Below are positions 57,112-64,000 of a stretch of 64,000 nucleotides of DNA, one piece after another. Source of the stretch: Eriocheir sinensis (Eukaryota; Arthropoda; Malacostraca; Decapoda; Varunidae); the NCBI RefSeq assembly GCF_024679095.1, contig NC_066522.1, positions 9,743,114 to 9,807,113 on the forward strand, written 5' to 3'. Each line of letters begins with the position of its first letter. The stretch's first letter is position 1. Under the pieces are notes generated by a model. It searched no databases. It saw only the letters and a list, made by a program, of their open reading frames with translations, and was not told the DNA's origin. The position numbers and the translations under genes were made by a program.

Positions 57112-57468
57112 TAAGAAGTAAGAAGGGACATAAAAAAGTAAGAAAGAAATAAGAAGGAAGTTAAAGAAGAACGAAGGACGGCAAGGAAGTAAGAAGGAAA
57201 GCAAGTAAGTAAGAAGGAAGACAATGCAATAGAAAAAAGAAGCAAAAAAGAAGATTTGAATAATAAATAAATAAACCACATTATTAACGGAGGAAATGAA
57301 AGGAAAAATGTGAATTTCCTTTTATTGTTCTTTAATATACACTGGGAATATATGAGTGCATAAGTAAGCAACCAAAAAAAAAAGACAGACCAAGGTAAAA
57401 ACAATCATCAAAACAACAGCTGTCATTACTAAAAATAAGCACCAGAGTCGAGCCGTCGACCTCATGTG

Positions 57469-57574
57469 ATCTTGGCAATGAACATAGTAGGAAAAATCTA
57501 CACAACAAAAAACTGCCCTCTCTCTCTCATCTTGGCAATGAACATAGTAGGAAAAATCTACTCAACAAAAAACT

Positions 57575-57588
<14 letters not shown>
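57469..57588. repeat. 60-bp tandem duplication
   Basis: Two adjacent 60-bp units (57469-57528 and 57529-57588) beginning TCTTGGCAATGAACATAGTA, nearly identical. Each ends in CT repeats, and the second passes into a long (CT)n run. Confidence 0.93.

Positions 57589-57623
<35 letters not shown>
57577..57623. repeat. (CT)n microsatellite
   Basis: CT run of about 47 bp. Confidence 0.95.
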
Positions 57624-57628
<5 letters not shown>

Positions 57629-57700
57629 GTATACAAAGAAATCATTAACTCACACCAAAAGTAAATACAGAAATACATTCACACACAAAATCAGATATAT

Positions 57701-57702
<2 letters not shown>

Positions 57703-57755
<53 letters not shown>
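57703..57755. repeat. (AC)n microsatellite
   Basis: Perfect AC run of about 53 bp. Confidence 0.96.
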
Positions 57756-57760
<5 letters not shown>

Positions 57761-57929
57761 CTAAAATCATGTCAATCAATTAGGAAGCAAAACTATGAAA
57801 AAAAATGGATAAACAAATCAAAAAGAACTTGACATTTGCCGACAAACTTTCCAAGAACAAGAACGAGCGGCGACTTCCTTCTTTGTCACTACCCGACCTT
57901 TGGCTTTTACCTGCTTTCCCATCTACCTT

Positions 57930-58560
57930 CCTGCCTGCCTGGATGCCTGCCTACACCCACTCCGCTCACCCAGGCACCAAGAGAACCACTCGTCCATCCC
58001 TTTATTTCAGCATCCAGCCAGCCAGTCAAATCACCTGCCCACTCATTCCTACACCCATAACGGCAATTGTCATCCATTTAGATACTCTCTCAGACACCCA
58101 AGAAACCAATTAAATAACCATTCATGTATCCACACAGCTCTTCCAATAGTCAACCATACATCCTACTATTTATTCTCCCTATCCACCCATTTATCCGTGC
58201 ATCCTTCCACTCAAACTCCACGCAATACAGTTACCTACCCATCCATCTACGTATGTTCCCACCCAGCCCGTCCAGCCAGTCCAGCCTCCACCCAGAAGGG
58301 CAGTCATTCATCTACCTATCAACCCTCTCAGTCAGTCAAAAAATAAATTATACACCCATTCATCTATTCACACATCCTAATATTCATCCATCTATTTTTC
58401 CATCCATCCCTGCAGTAATTAATTCATCCTACAAGCCATTCCGTCACCTACCCATCCATCCACCATTCCACCCGTTACACACACCTAGCCAGACCCAACC
58501 AGTCAGCAACACCACCACCCACATAGATATCAACCCACCCGCCCACCACTCTCTGACCAG
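57930..58560. repeat. Degenerate (CCAT)n / (CCAC)n tract
   Basis: Purine-poor DNA with frequent CATCCATC and CACCCA words. Frames up to 157 codons (His/Pro/Ser/Thr-rich) are compositional. Confidence 0.65.
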
Positions 58561-58932
58561 CCACCAGCCAACCAGTTTTCGTCGGGGAATCGTATAATGG
58601 GTAAGTCAGCGGCCAGGTATTTCCTGTGCTAACTCACTCTCTTTGTCCTTGAGAGAGAGAGAGAGAGATGTGTGTAAGAGAGGGTAGTTTCCGCAAGATC
58701 AGACCAGTTCCTTCTCCTCCAAGCGTTTCTCCTCTGCGTGTTATTAAAAGCCGCATCGACCTTTGTGTTGTGTCTGCTCGTCCTGCCGCCGTCGGGTATG
58801 TGTCTGCGTATATTTTTATCGGCGTCACAGACGCAGATCAACAGATTGTCCATCTTCTTGTCGTTGTTCTCTTCAAGTTAATAACATTTGTTAGCCCTGA
58901 TGAACCCAACAACATGACATTGTAAACGAAGT

Positions 58933-59060
58933 CTTTTTTTTTTTTTTTACGCCTTGGCCTGTGGCGTCGGTAGGCCTTCCTAGTAGGGCCTGATGGTCGG
59001 CCCCAGCCCGTTGTGGCGCAGGCAAGTGTTTATAGTGGCGCCATCTTTACTTTTCAGCAT
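58933..59060 (-). mobile_element. tRNA-derived SINE, family S1, 5'-truncated copy
   Basis: T run at 58933-58948 (the poly(A) tail on minus), then ACGCCTTGGCCTGTGGCG, GGTAGGC, CCTGATGGTCGG, TGGCGCAGGCAAGTG and GTGGCGCCATC, in the same order as 38795-38950. The tRNA head is missing. Confidence 0.75.
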
Positions 59061-59322
59061 TTTCCATTTTAGACCCCTAGTTGCATAATATAAGTTGTTG
59101 GGGGGGTGTTGGAGAGTAATGTGACGCCGATCTAGCACAGTTTTTGTGTTATGAACAATTGTTGATAACATAGTATTTTATCTATTCATTTAAATGTATT
59201 AATTTAAAACTATTTCCATTGTTAGAATTAAAAAACCTGAACTACTTATGCCTACAGGTAATTAGCAATGGTAACGATTAAAGTTAATTAATCAATATTC
59301 TTACTATTTTTCTTATCGATTT

Positions 59323-60049
<727 letters not shown>

Positions 60050-60118
<69 letters not shown>
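60050..60118. repeat. (AC)n microsatellite
   Basis: Perfect AC run of about 68 bp. Confidence 0.96.
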
Positions 60119-60628
60119 TCACACAGCTTTTCCACGCGTGCGACAAGCCTCACTCTGTAACATCACGTCACTCCTGTAAGCCACCGCACAGTTGCCTTTT
60201 TGTTCATAAAATGGCAAGGGAGAGCAGAGGAAAACTCCACAATATCCCTTGACAGTGATTTTTCTTTATATATCAAATCCATAAAGTTAAGAGATTGTGT
60301 ATGACCACGTTTCCTAATAAAGGAGAATCATATCTTTTGTTGTTTTCTTTTTCTCTGTCTTCTTTTTTTTTACCGAAACAAAAACGGTCACAGGAAGCAC
60401 GCTACAATATGACATTTAATCACCCGCCCTTCCACCTCATTTCCGCATTTTCGCGCATTTAACTGAACAGGAAAATTAGGAAATACACACAATTAACTGA
60501 ACATAAAAAGTCCGATGGAAAATTGAACAATAAAGCCTCGTATTCCTCGCTGGCAACACGCCGCTGGAGTAAAGAAAACACAAGTTAATTTTCTGTTATT
60601 ATTTTCACGCTTGGTTGGAAAATACACG

Positions 60629-60632
<4 letters not shown>

Positions 60633-60724
<92 letters not shown>

Positions 60725-60744
60725 GCAGAAAAGAAGAAAGCAGT

Positions 60745-60815
<71 letters not shown>
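60633..60815. repeat. (GA)n and (CA)n pair
   Basis: GA at 60633-60721 and CA at 60747-60815, separated by a 25-bp purine-rich spacer. Confidence 0.97.
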
Positions 60816-60819
<4 letters not shown>

Positions 60820-61370
60820 ACACACGTACACGACCAAAAAATACATACTTGAAAATAATAGTGAGTAGGAAGAATTTTATGAAAACGAAAGTGATTTGTT
60901 TTTTTATTAAATCAAGTTGTAATTGAGGCTTGTTATTTTTCTTTGTCCAACGCAACATTTTCTTTTTTGGTATTATTTATGTTTTGACTCTCCTCTAATG
61001 TTCTACTCATGACGTGTAGACTCCTTCTATTTTTTATTTTATTTTTATTTTATTGGTGTAAGTAATTCACTATATGAGGATTGAGGACAACTTTAGGTGC
61101 TAATATTACTGTTATAATGTTAGCGGCCCTGTGGAGCGCTGCTACGGCGGCGGACCGGGGCCTGAAACCTCATCAACGGTAAACGGTAATAATTTCTCTA
61201 ATGTTCGCTCTTCCTCTTAATATCGCCACTGTTGCAAGGGTTCATTCATCCCTTATGTTATCCGCAATTGAAATTAAATGATGTACGGGATGTTGAAGCA
61301 TATTGATTTGAAGGCCACACGTAGTTGTCAACATATGATACAATAAACGAAGAATTTTAATCATGGTCTT
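60816..61370. other. Anonymous DNA
   Basis: AT-rich, with a short GC-rich patch near 61120-61165. No gene signal. Confidence 0.4.
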
Positions 61371-61562
61371 CTCCTTCTTTTTTTCTTTTTCATTTTCCTT
61401 TTTCTTATATTTTTCTTTTTTTCTTTCTTCTACTTTTATTTTTCTTTCCTGTTTCTTTTTTGTTTCTTTTTCTTCTTCTTCATCTTTTTTTTTCTTCTTC
61501 TTCTTCTTCCTCTTCTTCTTCTTCTTTCTTCTTCGTCTAACTTTTCTTCTTCTTAATCATAT
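61371..61562. repeat. Polypyrimidine (TTC/TTTC)-rich tract
   Basis: Imperfect TTTTC and CTT words. The 81-codon Phe/Ser frame is compositional. Confidence 0.85.
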
Positions 61563-61619
61563 TCTTCCTATTCTTCTTCTCAGCAAAATCGAGCCCCAGG
61601 AAGACTGACTGAGGCGTGG

Positions 61620-62660
<1,041 letters not shown>

Positions 62661-62847
62661 TAATTTACTCCTTTTTAATATCGCGGACTTTATTAAGCAT
62701 GTTATCATTATTCTATCATACTTTCTTCTTTCTTCTACATTTGTTACTCTGTTAATTCTCCATGCAGGTTGTTTGCCTCAATTACGACTCCATCAGGATT
62801 AATTACACTTTCATATTCATCTCATTATTATTCTTTACAGCGTGTGG

Positions 62848-62849
<2 letters not shown>

Positions 62850-62880
<31 letters not shown>
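62850..62880. repeat. (CT)n microsatellite
   Basis: Perfect CT run of about 31 bp. Confidence 0.95.
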
Positions 62881-62884
<4 letters not shown>

Positions 62885-63751
62885 GAGTCATGCATGGAAA
62901 AAAAATAAGTACGACACAAAATCAGGAAGGAAGGTGTGACTGCAGGAGTTTTGAAATATACTTTAGAAACAGGAAAATAAGAGGAAAGGAAGGCTGATGG
63001 AAGAGACCGGAAATGGTCGTTGAGAAAGTGTTAGACAGGACGAACGTATACCTATCAGGAACCGATTGCAAATGAGGGAAGGAAGTGTCTTACATATTGC
63101 TTTAGAATGAACACAACAGAAATGACAAGACAAGAGATCGCTGAAAATCACATTACCATTATAACAAATGAGGGAAACAAGGAATAAAAAGAAACAAAAA
63201 TATACATATCCTCGAAAGGTTTGAGGTGAACCCACTTAGATCGTCACTTATCAACCTTTCTTTTTCGCTTTCCTTGCAACGGCATCTCTTCGAGCTTTAA
63301 TATTATTATTATATTAAGATTTCGTTCATTTTCACCGCTGTCGCTTCCCTTCAATCTCTATTTATGGACATTCATATGCATATAATCGTAACTGATAACG
63401 CCAGCTGCCTGAGTATTAAATAATAGCAAAATCCATATTGAAAAATGACAACTTAATATATCTTAACACTAAATGGTAACTGATCCAATCTGCTTAATTA
63501 CAAAATCATATCCTAATGTACCAAACTTAACAATATCCAAATCAATATAATGACTAAATTACAACCTGCTCTACATTTCAGCGAAAATATATATTTACAC
63601 AACCCTACTTCTAGATGGCAAAAATATATGTTTATCATTATAAAGTTGTATCTCCCTCATTATTAAATGATTACATATTTTACTTTTGCGTATTAGCAGT
63701 AAATCCTTTATGTTTCAATAATTATCAAACAAGTTACCGGTACGGGTGCGT
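62881..63751. other. Anonymous AT-rich DNA
   Basis: Non-repetitive. No gene signal. Confidence 0.4.
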
Positions 63752-63786
63752 ACGGTATGCAGGTGGGGTGAGGGGGAATTCCCTTT
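63752..63786 (+). repeat. 35-bp dispersed direct repeat, copy 2
   Basis: Begins ACGGTATGCAGGTGGGG. One mismatch to 62496-62530. Flanking DNA is unrelated in the two places. Confidence 0.85.
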
Positions 63787-64000
63787 TACCTTCGTACTTC
63801 ATAAGGTTAAACAAGACAGATTGGGCAGTAAAAACACTCACAGGGAACAACTGGGATGTATTTCTTTTGCATCCTTATTACTATCCATCTTATTTCTAAC
63901 CATATATAACCTATCTAATGGAATACATCACATGAAATCAACTTAAACCACTGTGGATTCGAGCATCACCATTTACATCTTCCGAACCAGATAATGGTCG

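Overview
This window looks like intergenic or intronic DNA from an arthropod, most likely a decapod crustacean and plausibly a brachyuran crab. The reasons are an extreme load of long dinucleotide microsatellites (dozens of (GA/CT)n, (AC/GT)n and (AT)n loci, many over 100 bp), tRNA-derived SINEs, and several non-LTR retrotransposon (LINE) families whose protein remnants resemble those common in crab genomes. The species assignment is inference. I see no intact host gene, rRNA, functional tRNA gene or CRISPR array. Nearly all long open frames are translations of simple repeats (RERE/SLSL from GA, VCVC/THTH from AC, IYIY from AT, and poly-E, poly-S or poly-L from trinucleotide runs).

Layout. 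Positions 1-14,200 hold microsatellites, a 218-bp retroposon with an 11-bp target duplication (4.67-4.89 kb), a piggyBac-like MITE with TTAA flanks (7.88-8.10 kb) and a second MITE family (12.75-12.97 kb). From 14.2 to 21.4 kb there is a CR1-like LINE 3' end (minus), tRNA-like SINE units (15.4-16.2 kb), two decayed reverse-transcriptase relics facing opposite ways (16.4-17.3 kb), and the best-preserved LINE, a Jockey-like element (19.05-21.42 kb) with an endonuclease remnant, a YADD reverse transcriptase, one nonsense codon in the RT ORF and two frameshifts. From 21.8 to 24.7 kb lie a 21-bp minisatellite and a polypyrimidine domain of about 2 kb. From 27 to 34.6 kb lie TTACAA-rich clusters, a near-perfect hairpin and two copies of a second LINE family (minus strand) tied to (AT)n tracts. 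From 37 to 49.4 kb there are more LINE relics, SINEs and two back-to-back MITEs. From 50.8 to 52.3 kb there is an old SINE and a striking foldback element with two 284-bp arms. The rest is repeats and anonymous DNA, with one small candidate ORF at 54.38 kb encoding a cationic Pro/Arg-rich peptide.

How it fits together: the region is a patchwork of dead retroposons and microsatellites. The most distinctive pattern is that five retroposons (three LINE copies and two SINE copies) are each flanked on both sides by the same microsatellite motif, (GA)n three times, (AT)n once and (GATA)n once. This suggests that microsatellites act as preferred landing or tolerance sites, or that microsatellites grow outward from retroposon ends.
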